NCBI RefSeq assembly: GCF_016924145.1
Contig: NZ_JAFFZO010000022.1
Location: forward strand, 47,454-92,697
Direction of reading: 5' to 3'
DNA from: Amphritea pacifica
GTDB taxonomy: Bacteria > Pseudomonadota > Gammaproteobacteria > Pseudomonadales > Balneatricaceae
DNA: 45,244 nucleotides
The position numbers were made by a program, and so were the translations under genes. Below the pieces are notes generated by a model. That model was not told where the DNA came from and ran no database searches. It was given only the letters and a program-made list of their open reading frames with translations. Below, one piece after another: positions 38,139-45,244 of the stretch (position 1 is the stretch's first letter; each line of letters begins with the position of its first letter).

Positions 38139-39170
38139 TCAGTTATCGAAGCCAACTTTATCAACCATCCGTGATGCCTGCACTCTTAACTCAGCGACCT
38201 TCTGCAGGTTGATATTGTCCTGTTTGAACTCTCCCATATATTGGTTCAGCAGCGCTGAACGGGGAGTTGCGGGGCGCACCGGAAACTCAAAGTTGGCTTC
38301 GGCGTACATCGACTGTGCCTGTGCTTCGCTCAGGAACTCCAGCAATTTGATGGCACTTTCTTTGTGGGGCGCATACTGGGTGAGAGCAGCACCGGAGATG
38401 CTCATATGTGCGCCACGATCATCCTGATTGGGAAAGACCAGATTGACCGCATTGGCCCACTCTTTCTGTTCCGGTTGCTTTTCGTTGGTGAGCATTTTGC
38501 CGAAGTAGTATGAGTTGCCCAGGGCGATATCACACACTCCCTCTTTAACCGCTTTGACCTGCGCACGGTCATTCCCCTGAGGCTTGCGGGCCAGGTTGGC
38601 TTTGACCCCTTCGAGCCATTTTTCTGCTTCCGCTTCACCGTGATAGGCGATCATTGAACCGATCAGTGACAGGTTGTAGGTATGCTTGCCGCTACGGGTG
38701 CAGATACGTCCCTTCCATTTGGGATCTGCCAGTTCTTCGTAAGTTTTAATCTCGCCCTCTGCGACCCGCTCTTTTGAGGCGTAGATCAGGCGGGTACGGC
38801 TGGTAAGTCCGAACCAGCGGTTTTGCGGATCACGATATTGGGCTGGAATATTGCTGGTCAGGACGTCACTGTGCACCGGCTGGGTCAGCCCCTTTTCGAC
38901 CACATCGTAGAGTGGCCCGATATCCGATGTCAGGACAATGTCCGCGGGTGAGTTTTTACCCTCATGCTCCAGACGCTCAATCAGACCTTTTTTGGCAAAC
39001 ACAACATTGGTTTTGATGCCGGTTTCTGCCGTAAAAGCCTCCAGCATCGGCTGAATCAGAAACGGTTGTCGATATGAATAAATATTGACTTCATCAGCGG
39101 TGGCTACAGAGCTGACCGCCATCGTCAGTGGCATAGCGAGGAAGGCGAGTTTTTTGAACGTTTTTCGCAT
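38139..39170 (-). CDS. fbpA: Ferric iron ABC transporter periplasmic binding protein (FbpA-like)
   Basis: This periplasmic protein captures Fe3+ and delivers it to the permease. The 343 residues start with a signal peptide whose likely cleavage follows Ala25 (SVATA, then DEVNIYSYR). The transferrin-like cluster has the tandem tyrosines Y221-Y222 in GNSYYFGKM, a hallmark of FbpA/FutA/IdiA proteins. NIYSYRQPFLIQPML and DIVLTSDIGPL are other family blocks. A Fur-controlled promoter precedes it, and a terminator separates it from fbpB. Anion-synergistic binding versus direct binding cannot be told from sequence. Confidence 0.93.
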   Translation of the reverse strand: MRKTFKKLAFLAMPLTMAVSSVATADEVNIYSYRQPFLIQPMLEAFTAETGIKTNVVFAKKGLIERLEHEGKNSPADIVLTSDIGPLYDVVEKGLTQPVHSDVLTSNIPAQYRDPQNRWFGLTSRTRLIYASKERVAEGEIKTYEELADPKWKGRICTRSGKHTYNLSLIGSMIAYHGEAEAEKWLEGVKANLARKPQGNDRAQVKAVKEGVCDIALGNSYYFGKMLTNEKQPEQKEWANAVNLVFPNQDDRGAHMSISGAALTQYAPHKESAIKLLEFLSEAQAQSMYAEANFEFPVRPATPRSALLNQYMGEFKQDNINLQKVAELRVQASRMVDKVGFDN

Positions 39171-39236
39171 AATTGAAACACCTGAGTTATGTCTGAATGA
39201 TTAAAGGGGTTAAGCGTCTGCCCTTTATAATGCAGT

Positions 39237-39301
39237 GATAATGCGAACTATTCTTATTTAACTTAGGAGTAATGTCAACTTAAATGAGGATGATTCTCAA
39301 T
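39237..39301 (-). promoter_or_regulatory. Double Fur-box promoter of fbpA
   Basis: On the - strand TTGACA (39278-39273) and AAGAAT (39255-39250) with a 17-bp spacer form the promoter. One Fur box at 39283-39301 (AATGAGGATGATTCTCAAT) matches 15 of 19 consensus positions and lies upstream of the -35. A second at 39237-39255, beginning GATAATG, matches about 13 of 19 positions of the GATAATGATAATCATTATC form and covers the -10. Two boxes flanking a promoter imply strong iron repression. Confidence 0.78.
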
Positions 39302-39371
39302 TAAATTTGTTTATACCTGAGTTATTCGACGGTCACTATGGTTGTTGCAGACAGGTACAGCGAAGCGTGAC

Positions 39372-40085
39372 TCAGATGGGGAACAGTCTGGCCAGTAATA
39401 CCGGTACTGCGTTTTCTACCCGCAGAATTCGCTGACCGATATGGATCGCTTCAAATCCGCAGGCCTGAAGCTTTTCAACTTCATAGGGTATAAAGCCGCC
39501 CTCGGGGCCAATCGCCAGTGTTGTCGCTTCGTCGCTGGCACCGGGGCAGGGGGCTGCGTGATAGGGGTGTGCGACCAACGCCCGGGTCTGACGGGCGATC
39601 TCGGGAAGTTCATCCTCTACAAAGGGTTTAAAACGCTTTCGCAGGTGTACTTCGGGCAGTACTGTGTCGCCTGACTGCTCCAGCCCCAGCAGTAACTGCT
39701 CTCTGAGATTATCCTGCTGCAAAGCCGGCGTTGACCAGTAGCTTTTATCCACTTTGTAGGAGTTGATCAGATAGAGTTGTTTGACACCCATACTGGTAAT
39801 GGTTTGCAGGGTGCGTTTCAGCATCTTGGGTCGCGGCAGAGCCAGAAGCAGGGTCAGGGGCAGAGCGGCAGGAGGCTGCTGTACCAGCTCTACCTCCAGA
39901 GTAATGCTCTGATCCGTCAGACAGATTACCGTGCCGCTGCCGGTCGCGCCGTTTAGCAAACCTACTCTGAGTTGCTGACCCGGAACAGGCTGGTGGAACT
40001 GTCTGATATGGTGAAAGCGCCGGTCACAGATGACCACCCTGTTGGTTGTACTATAGTCACTTTCAAACAGCAGTATCAGGTTCAT
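39372..40085 (-). CDS. rsmE: 16S rRNA (uracil1498-N3)-methyltransferase RsmE
   Basis: RsmE is a SPOUT-class methyltransferase acting on U1498 of 16S rRNA. The 237 residues have an N-terminal PUA-like part (NRVVICDRRFHHIRQ). The trefoil-knot domain has LLLALPRPKMLKRTLQTITSMGV and the SAM site LAIGPEGGFIPYEVEKL. It ends GQRILRVENAVPVLLARLF. Most RsmE proteins have RTETA where this one has RVENA, so it may belong to a subfamily. It is not obviously linked to its neighbours: 51 bp separate it from the regulator stop at 40137. No terminator is seen between them, so read-through from the regulator gene is possible. Confidence 0.88.
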   Translation of the reverse strand: MNLILLFESDYSTTNRVVICDRRFHHIRQFHQPVPGQQLRVGLLNGATGSGTVICLTDQSITLEVELVQQPPAALPLTLLLALPRPKMLKRTLQTITSMGVKQLYLINSYKVDKSYWSTPALQQDNLREQLLLGLEQSGDTVLPEVHLRKRFKPFVEDELPEIARQTRALVAHPYHAAPCPGASDEATTLAIGPEGGFIPYEVEKLQACGFEAIHIGQRILRVENAVPVLLARLFPI

Positions 40086-40136
40086 GGCCGACTCAGAATG
40101 AAGATAAGGAGGCCATTCTAAAGCAGCTTTAACCCG

Positions 40137-41837
40137 TTATCCATCGCCGAGTTTTTTCAGGCGATAGGCCAGTGCCGGGCGCGTGAGTCCCAGTTTGCGT
40201 GCCGCTTTTGAAACATTGTTGTTGCACTGGGACATCGCCTCCTCAATCAGCTTCTGCTCCAGCTGCTCTAGGCTGAAGTTGTCAACCAGCAAGCTCTCTA
40301 CCGGCTCTGTCGTCGTTAAGCTGGATTTGGGGGCTTCTTCACAGAGTTGTCCCCGGCCTCCGATAATATTCAGGGGATGAGAGGGCTCAGACAGTGAGGG
40401 AAAGAAGCTGGCCATACTGATGGACTGATTGTTTTCAGTGAGAATAACGCCCCGCTCGATCATGTTTTCCAGCTCGCGGATATTACCGGGCCACTTGTAC
40501 TGAATCAGTGCCTGCATCGCCTTATCTGAAATACCGGAGGTCTTTTTATTGTACAGGGTGCAGTATTTTTTCAGGAAGTGTTCCGTTAACAGCGGAATAT
40601 CTTCGGTGCGGTCGCGCAGCGGAGGGATATGCACCGGATAAACATTTAAGCGGTAAAACAGATCTGCACGAAAACGACCCTCCTGGACCGCCGCTTCAAG
40701 GTCCTCATTGGTCGCAGCTACCACCCTGACATCGATGCGCCGGGTGCGGTTATCACCGACCCGTTCAAACTCTGACTCCTGCAGAACTCTCAACAGTGAG
40801 GCTTGCGCCCTTGGGGTCAGCTCGATCACCTCATCGAGAAAAATGGTGCCGCGGTGAGCCCGCTCAAATTTACCTTCGCGGGATTGGATTGCGCCGGTGT
40901 AAGCACCTTTTTCCACACCAAATAACTCAGCTTCAATCAGGTCCGGTGGGATGCAGGCACAGTTCACCGCAACAAAGGGTTGGTTTGCCCGGTCACTGGT
41001 TGTGTGCAAACCCCGGGCAACGACCTCTTTGCCGACGCCGGTTTCTCCCTGCAGCAGCACACTCACCTTACTTTTTGAGGCTTTACGAATCAGGTGGCAG
41101 ACATTTTTAAAGGCTGCTGAGTGGCCGACACTGTTAAATAAGAGGTCCTCTTCTGCATCGTTACTGCGAAACTGATCTTTCAGAACACTGACCTCATCCT
41201 GCAGCGCCAGCAACTGCTCAATAATTGGGTCGGGAAGCAGGTATTTTTCTGTCTCTTCGGCATCATCCCAGTCTTCGGCCGGACGCCCCTCAATATGACA
41301 GTGATCGGCTCCGGTGGCGGCGCACTGAGTTTCCCTGAAGATGATCTGCCGGTTCATGTAGTAGGTTGAAAAGCCACTGGCGTAACCGAGCAGTGTCCAG
41401 CATACCGGAACATCTGAGTTGCCAAAGCTTGCCAGGTGGGTTTCGACCTCATGAGAGTTATACCAGTCAAAAGCACCATAGAAATGCTGGCTATCTTCGT
41501 CGAACTCCAGAGAGCGTGGGATAACTTTGACCATGCCTTTGATGGCGTGAAGCTGAGGTCCCACCATAAAAACCTCTTCAGCGGTCATATCCGGACGAAC
41601 TTTTTTAGCCAGTTCGGCATCCCGCCAGCCGGTATGATATCCGAAGCGCATCAGAAAGCCTTTCGCTCTCTCCACTCCCAGGGTCTGGATCAACTCGTTT
41701 CGCAGCAACCCCATGACTGCGGAATGGATCAGCAACATCCGCTGCTCATCCAGCCAGATTTTGCCCTCCTCATTGTCGAAGCGGATCTGTTCTAAGAGAT
41801 CCTGAGCGTCAGGAAGCTTAGGTTGTAATTCTGTCAT
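40137..41837 (-). CDS. dmpR: sigma54-dependent phenol-responsive activator (DmpR/XylR type)
   Basis: This regulator switches on the phenol hydroxylase operon when phenol binds. The 566 residues have an N-terminal XylR_N sensory domain (about 20-120) and a V4R domain (about 120-180) with C146, C162 and C170. The AAA+ sigma54-interaction domain has Walker A GETGVGKE (254-261), the sigma54-contact loop GAYTGA (301-306; GAFTGA in most of the class), FLDEVIELTPRAQASLLRVLQE and WPGNIRELENMIERG. The Fis-like helix-turn-helix is at the C-terminus (NNNVSKAARKLGLTRPALAYRLKKL). It is divergent from dmpKLMN, and the intergenic region carries matching promoter elements. Exact effector range is not readable. 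Confidence 0.92.
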   Translation of the reverse strand: MTELQPKLPDAQDLLEQIRFDNEEGKIWLDEQRMLLIHSAVMGLLRNELIQTLGVERAKGFLMRFGYHTGWRDAELAKKVRPDMTAEEVFMVGPQLHAIKGMVKVIPRSLEFDEDSQHFYGAFDWYNSHEVETHLASFGNSDVPVCWTLLGYASGFSTYYMNRQIIFRETQCAATGADHCHIEGRPAEDWDDAEETEKYLLPDPIIEQLLALQDEVSVLKDQFRSNDAEEDLLFNSVGHSAAFKNVCHLIRKASKSKVSVLLQGETGVGKEVVARGLHTTSDRANQPFVAVNCACIPPDLIEAELFGVEKGAYTGAIQSREGKFERAHRGTIFLDEVIELTPRAQASLLRVLQESEFERVGDNRTRRIDVRVVAATNEDLEAAVQEGRFRADLFYRLNVYPVHIPPLRDRTEDIPLLTEHFLKKYCTLYNKKTSGISDKAMQALIQYKWPGNIRELENMIERGVILTENNQSISMASFFPSLSEPSHPLNIIGGRGQLCEEAPKSSLTTTEPVESLLVDNFSLEQLEQKLIEEAMSQCNNNVSKAARKLGLTRPALAYRLKKLGDG

Positions 41838-41895
41838 ATGGCACTGCTTTTGTTATTTTTCTTTTGAACTGTATCGGCACCGAAGGCCTGCTTGT

Positions 41896-41922
41896 TTTTT
41901 ATTGTGACGCTTATTTTGTCAA
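41896..41922 (-). promoter_or_regulatory. Candidate dmpR promoter
   Basis: On the - strand a perfect TTGACA (41922-41917) is followed after 15 bp by TAAAAA (41901-41896), about 60 bp ahead of the dmpR ATG. The spacer is short, so this is a candidate. It lies inside a larger inverted repeat, TTGTTTTTT (41892-41900) with AAAAAAACAA (41921-41930). Confidence 0.35.
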
Positions 41923-42021
41923 AAAAACAACACCTATTTAAATATCCATCGCGGGGGAGGTGGCACAGAGTCCGGGGGCTTTTTTTTATTTTTTGATTAA
42001 CTTTTCACTATTTCATCACCT

Positions 42022-42046
42022 GTTATCTGTCGTGTTGCAGGATAAC
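42022..42046 (+). promoter_or_regulatory. Candidate upstream activator site for the DmpR-type regulator
   Basis: GTTATC (42022-42027) and GATAAC (42041-42046) are exact inverted copies separated by 13 bp, centred about 135 bp upstream of the predicted start near 42170. That distance suits an enhancer site of a sigma54 activator. I cannot match it confidently to the known DmpR/XylR site, and TTTTGATTAAC near 41992 is a rival. Confidence 0.35.
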
Positions 42047-42091
42047 TGTTGGCCATAACAAGAGAGGGATGCTCTATTTTATATCTATATA

Positions 42092-42104
42092 AATCAATAT
42101 CTTA
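42092..42104 (+). promoter_or_regulatory. IHF binding site (perfect consensus)
   Basis: AATCAATATCTTA matches the IHF consensus WATCAANNNNTTR at every defined position. It lies about 65-78 bp upstream of the predicted start, between the -24 element and the candidate activator site. This is the place where IHF bends the Po and Pu promoters of phenol/toluene plasmids. Confidence 0.75.
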
Positions 42105-42143
42105 ATAATTATATCTCGCCATTTTATGGCTTTTCTCTATCTC

Positions 42144-42159
42144 TGGCACAGCCATTGCT
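42144..42159 (+). promoter_or_regulatory. sigma54 (-24/-12) promoter of the phenol hydroxylase operon
   Basis: TGGCAC (42144-42149), a 5-nt spacer and TTGCT (42155-42159) match the sigma54 consensus exactly. Start is expected near 42170, about 30 bp before the dmpK ATG. Together with the IHF site and a divergent sigma54 activator this gives the complete Po-type layout. Confidence 0.93.
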
Positions 42160-42199
42160 GTAACCCCTGTGATCAAAACTTAATTTTACAGGTGATCAT

Positions 42200-42496
42200 A
42201 TGGCAGAACTGAAACTAGACAGCCCTCATGCTTCTGGGAACCGGTCCGGCTCAGACCAGATGACTAAATATATCCGGGTGCGTAGTGATGAAAATGCTCG
42301 TTTTGTCGAGTTCGATTTTGCTATTGGAGATCCCTCTCTGTTTGTCGAACTGATTATGCCTCAGGGCGCCTTTAAACATTTTTGTGCCGCCAACGATGTG
42401 GTCTTTATGACCCGGGAGCAGCAGGAAAATGTGGATGCCGAGATGCAAAAATGGCGCTACGGAGAGGAGACGCTGATGGCGAACAACCATCGCTGA
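42200..42496 (+). CDS. dmpK: Phenol hydroxylase assembly subunit P0 (DmpK)
   Basis: DmpK is a small accessory protein that helps the hydroxylase oligomer become active, possibly in iron insertion, and is not needed in the mature enzyme. The 98 residues share the DmpK core: KYIRVRSDENARFVEFDFAIGDPSLFVELIMPQGAFKHFC. The N-terminal 20 residues are variable. AGGTGAT precedes the ATG. It is first in the operon, 61 bp before dmpL, directly behind the sigma54 promoter. Confidence 0.92.
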   Translation: MAELKLDSPHASGNRSGSDQMTKYIRVRSDENARFVEFDFAIGDPSLFVELIMPQGAFKHFCAANDVVFMTREQQENVDAEMQKWRYGEETLMANNHR

Positions 42497-42557
42497 ACCT
42501 GCTGCAACACTGCATTGATTCAATAAAAACAATGAACCCTAAGATGGGATAACGCAG

Positions 42558-43538
42558 ATGACAATAGAAATAAAAACAGCCATGCTGGAACCGGTGCGCA
42601 ACACCTTTGCGCACATTGAGCGCCGTTTTGGAGATAAACCGGCCACCCGTTACCAGGAAGCCACCTATGATGTCGCTTCCGAGATTAACTTTCACTACAA
42701 GCCGCTGTGGCAACCCGAGTTTGAACTCAACGACAAAGGCCGTACCGCCATCGTGATGCAGGACTGGTATGCCTTCAAAGACCCCCGTCAGTTCTACTAC
42801 GGCACCTATGTGCAGATGCGCGCCAAACAGCAGGAGGTGGCTGAGAGTAACTACAGTTTCTTCGAAAAGCGTGATCTGGCCCGCCTGATTCCGGATGAGA
42901 TTCAACAGAAAGTGATTCGCCTGCTGCTGCCGTTACGTCACGTGGAACAGGCCGCCAACCTCAACAATATGTATGGCAGTTCGCTGGGCTATGGCACCGC
43001 TATCACCCAGGCCCTGCTGTTTAACGGTATGGATCGTCTGGGCAACGCTCAGTATCTCTCCCGTATCGGTCTGATTCTTGATGGCAACTCCGGTGATGCC
43101 CTGGCCGAGGCCAAGCGCTACTGGATGGATGATGCGGTGTGGCAGGGTGTGCGCGCTTACTGTGAAGCCAATATCTGTGTCAAAGACTGGTTTGAATCCT
43201 TTGTTGCGCAGGATGTGGTGCTGGATGGCCTGATCTATGAACTGGTGTATCTGCAGTTCGATCAGTGGCTGGCGGACAACGGCGGTCAGGATATCAGCAT
43301 GCTCACCGAGTTTATCCAGAACTGGAACAGAGACACCAACCGCTGGGTCGATGCGGTGGTGAAAATTGCTGCGACCGAGTCCGACGCCAATAAGCAGTTA
43401 CTTAGTCAGTGGCTTGAACACTGGAAGGGGAAGGCCCTTGAGGCGCTGGCGCCGCTGGCTGAAGAGATGATCGGTGCAGAGGCCCTGGCGATTGCTGAAG
43501 ATAGCTGGGGTAAACGTCTGGCAAAAGCCGGACTGTAA
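42558..43538 (+). CDS. dmpL: Phenol hydroxylase beta subunit P1 (DmpL)
   Basis: This is the smaller ferritin-like subunit of the diiron hydroxylase heterohexamer. It is structural and lacks its own iron site. The 326 residues open with MTIEIKTAMLEPVRNTFAHIERRFGDKPATRYQEATYDV and include KPLWQPEFELNDKGRTAIVMQDWYAFKDPRQFYYGTYVQ, both typical of DmpL/PhL. The remainder is helical, with VEQAANLNNMYGSSLGYGTAITQ. It sits 35 bp before dmpM. Confidence 0.95.
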   Translation: MTIEIKTAMLEPVRNTFAHIERRFGDKPATRYQEATYDVASEINFHYKPLWQPEFELNDKGRTAIVMQDWYAFKDPRQFYYGTYVQMRAKQQEVAESNYSFFEKRDLARLIPDEIQQKVIRLLLPLRHVEQAANLNNMYGSSLGYGTAITQALLFNGMDRLGNAQYLSRIGLILDGNSGDALAEAKRYWMDDAVWQGVRAYCEANICVKDWFESFVAQDVVLDGLIYELVYLQFDQWLADNGGQDISMLTEFIQNWNRDTNRWVDAVVKIAATESDANKQLLSQWLEHWKGKALEALAPLAEEMIGAEALAIAEDSWGKRLAKAGL

Positions 43539-43573
43539 TAACACCGCGAATAACAACAATAAGGTTAATCACC

Positions 43574-43843
43574 ATGTCAAAAGTCTATATCGCCCTGCAG
43601 GACAATGATGAGTCCCGCTATATTGTCGAAGCCATCGAAGAGAGTAACCCGGATGCCACGGTTATCCATCAGCCCGCCATGATCCGCATCGAGCGGGAAC
43701 ACCGCCTGGTGATTGAACGGGCGGTCGTGGAGGAGAAGATGGGCCGGGAGTGGGATGTGCAGGAGCTGCACGTCAATCTGATCACCCTCGGCGGTAACGT
43801 AGATGAAGATGACGACCAGTTCGTCCTCGAGTGGAAACAGTAA
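43574..43843 (+). CDS. dmpM: Phenol hydroxylase activator subunit P2 (DmpM)
   Basis: DmpM is a cofactorless effector protein that binds the hydroxylase and couples reductant use to oxygenation, like MmoB of methane monooxygenase. The 89 residues begin MSKVYIALQDNDESRYIVEAIEESNPDATV, and RIEREHRLVIERAVVEEKMGREWDVQEL follows, matching the family. It ends in an acidic tail (NVDEDDDQFVLEWKQ). It lies 11 bp before dmpN. Confidence 0.95.
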   Translation: MSKVYIALQDNDESRYIVEAIEESNPDATVIHQPAMIRIEREHRLVIERAVVEEKMGREWDVQELHVNLITLGGNVDEDDDQFVLEWKQ

Positions 43844-43854
43844 GGGGTAACATC

Positions 43855-45244
43855 ATGGCTGCTAAAAAACTCAATATCAAAGATAAGTATCGCCTGCTCA
43901 CCCGGGATCTGGATTGGGAGTTTTCCTACGAAGATCGTCAACAGGCCTTTCCCTACGAAGAGTTCGAAGGGATTAAAATCACCGACTGGAATAAGTGGGA
44001 AGACCCGTTCCGTCTGACCATGGATTCCTACTGGAAATACCAGGCAGAGAAGGAGAAAAAGCTCTATGCCATCTTCGATGCCTTCTCGCAGAACAATGGT
44101 CATCTGAATGTCGTCGACCCCCGCTATGTGAATGCGGTGAAGATCTTTCTGACGGGGGTTTCGCCACTGGAATACCAGGCGTATCAGGGCTTTGCCCATG
44201 TGGGCCGTCAGTTCGGTGGTGTCGGTGCCCGGGTGGCCTGTCAGATGCAGTCGCTGGATGAGCTGCGCCATGTGCAGACCCAGATCCATGCGATGAGCCA
44301 CTACAACAAGTTCTTCGATGGCTTCCAGGAGTTCAGCCATATGCATGACCGGGTGTGGTACCTCTCGGTACCCCGCTCATTCTTCTGCGATGCGCGAAGT
44401 GCTGGCCCATTCGAATTCATGATCGCCATCGGCTTCTCTTTTGAATACGTGCTGACCAATCTGTTGTTTGTGCCCTTTATGTCCGGCGCTGCGTATAACG
44501 GTGATATGGCCACGGTGACCTTTGGTTTCTCGGCGCAGTCCGATGAAGCCCGCCATATGACTCTGGGACTTGAGGTGATCAAGTTCCTGCTGGAACAGCA
44601 TGAGGACAACGTGCCGATTGTGCAGAAGTGGATCGATAAGTGGTTCTGGCGCGGCACCCGTCTGCTGACCATTGTAGCGATGATGATGGACTATATGCTG
44701 CCGAATAAAGTGATGTCCTGGAAAGAGGCCTGGGAGGTCTACTTCGAAGAGGCCGGTGGCGCGCTGTTTAAGGATCTGGCCCGTTACGGCATCCGTATGC
44801 CGAAATACGCCGAGACCATCGAGAAAGAGAAGGAGCATATCTCCCATCAGGCCTGGTGGACCTTCTATACCCACGGGCATGCGGCCGGGTTCCACACCTG
44901 GATTCCAAGCGATGAAGAACTTGACTGGCTGTCGGCGCAATACCCGGACACCTTCGATAAGTATTATCGACCCATGTGGGAACTGGCGAAGGAGCAGGAG
45001 GCTAAGGGCGAACGCTTTTATACCTCGGGTTTGCCACAGCTGTGTCAGACTTGTCAGATCCCGATGCTGTTTACCGAGATGGATAACCCCAATCAGAACT
45101 CGATGCGTGATTACCTGTATCAGGGCGAGCGCTATCACTTCTGCTCGGATGGTTGCTGCGACATCTTCAAAGAGGAACCGGAAAAGTATGTTCAGGCCTG
45201 GCTGCCGGTGCATCAGATCTTCCAGGGCAACTGCGGCGGTCCTG
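43855..45244 (+). CDS. dmpN: Phenol hydroxylase alpha subunit P3 (DmpN), partial
   Basis: This is the catalytic subunit that converts phenol to catechol at a carboxylate-bridged diiron centre. The frame from ATG 43855 stays open to the window end, giving 463 codons without a stop. The protein begins MAAKKLNIKDKYRLLTRDLDWE, and matches DmpN throughout. Predicted iron ligands are E106 (SPLEYQ), E136 and H139 (DELRH), E197 (FSFEYVLTN), and E231 and H234 (SDEARH). The CQTCQIP region near the end, with CSDGCC, is the zinc-binding part seen in this family. The last residues and the expected dmpO and dmpP are outside the window. Confidence 0.95.
   Translation, partial: MAAKKLNIKDKYRLLTRDLDWEFSYEDRQQAFPYEEFEGIKITDWNKWEDPFRLTMDSYWKYQAEKEKKLYAIFDAFSQNNGHLNVVDPRYVNAVKIFLTGVSPLEYQAYQGFAHVGRQFGGVGARVACQMQSLDELRHVQTQIHAMSHYNKFFDGFQEFSHMHDRVWYLSVPRSFFCDARSAGPFEFMIAIGFSFEYVLTNLLFVPFMSGAAYNGDMATVTFGFSAQSDEARHMTLGLEVIKFLLEQHEDNVPIVQKWIDKWFWRGTRLLTIVAMMMDYMLPNKVMSWKEAWEVYFEEAGGALFKDLARYGIRMPKYAETIEKEKEHISHQAWWTFYTHGHAAGFHTWIPSDEELDWLSAQYPDTFDKYYRPMWELAKEQEAKGERFYTSGLPQLCQTCQIPMLFTEMDNPNQNSMRDYLYQGERYHFCSDGCCDIFKEEPEKYVQAWLPVHQIFQGNCGGP

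Noticed and set aside
41941-41985. Second -24/-12 promoter at TGGCACAG near 41961
   Set aside because: TGGCAC is present, but the sequence at the -12 position is not TTGC-like, so one conserved half is missing.
44377-45213. 278-residue - strand frame at the right edge
   Set aside because: It is opposite dmpN, which matches the catalytic subunit throughout and keeps all diiron ligands.

Overview
The window comes from the chromosome of a Gram-negative gammaproteobacterium of moderate GC. The evidence is a complete division and cell-wall (dcw) cluster in the enterobacterial/pseudomonad order, a meso-diaminopimelate-type MurE, LpxC (lipid A synthesis), type IV pilus genes next to coaE and yacG, nadC beside ampD-ampE, and a Dmp-type multicomponent phenol hydroxylase. 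This mixture fits a marine Oceanospirillales-like or pseudomonad-like bacterium. That placement is inference; no rRNA gene is present to settle it.

Layout. (1) Positions 1-165 hold a 72-73 bp tandem repeat cut by the window edge. (2) Positions 411-18602 are the dcw cluster on the + strand: mraZ-rsmH-ftsL-ftsI-murE-murF-mraY-murD-ftsW-murG-murC-ddl-ftsQ-ftsA-ftsZ-lpxC. Its genes overlap or nearly abut, and it is preceded by a textbook promoter followed by three 10-bp-phased MraZ boxes. (3) secA, argJ and a Nudix/ThiE-like fusion gene follow, each of the first two after an intrinsic terminator. (4) Positions 23811-25376 are a non-coding tandem array of 108-bp REP/BIME-like units containing a recent 430-bp internal duplication. 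(5) yacG, coaE, pilD, pilC and pilB lie on the - strand, with pilA divergent on the + strand. (6) A small unknown membrane-anchored protein has its own palindrome-bearing promoter region and a 15-bp tandem repeat that starts at its stop codon. (7) nadC (-) is divergent from ampD-ampE (+). (8) A second REP-like array with an 87-bp unit spans 34588-35179. (9) A split, Fur-controlled ferric-iron ABC importer follows: ATPase on +, permease and binding protein on -, each side with its own Fur box. (10) rsmE is next. (11) A DmpR/XylR-type sigma54 activator is divergent from dmpKLMN. The intergenic region holds a consensus -24/-12 promoter, a perfect IHF consensus and a candidate activator site. dmpN runs off the window.

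How the genes work together. murE/F, mraY, murD/G/C and ddl make lipid II. ftsL/I/W/Q/A/Z assemble the divisome that uses it, and MraZ represses the whole transcription unit. ampD and ampE belong to peptidoglycan recycling. PilB, PilC, PilD and PilA assemble type IV pili. The Fbp proteins import Fe3+, and the phenol hydroxylase downstream is a diiron enzyme. The most unusual parts are the two REP-like arrays, which share one palindrome family; no REP-associated transposase gene is visible in the window. Most of the rest is well-conserved housekeeping sequence.
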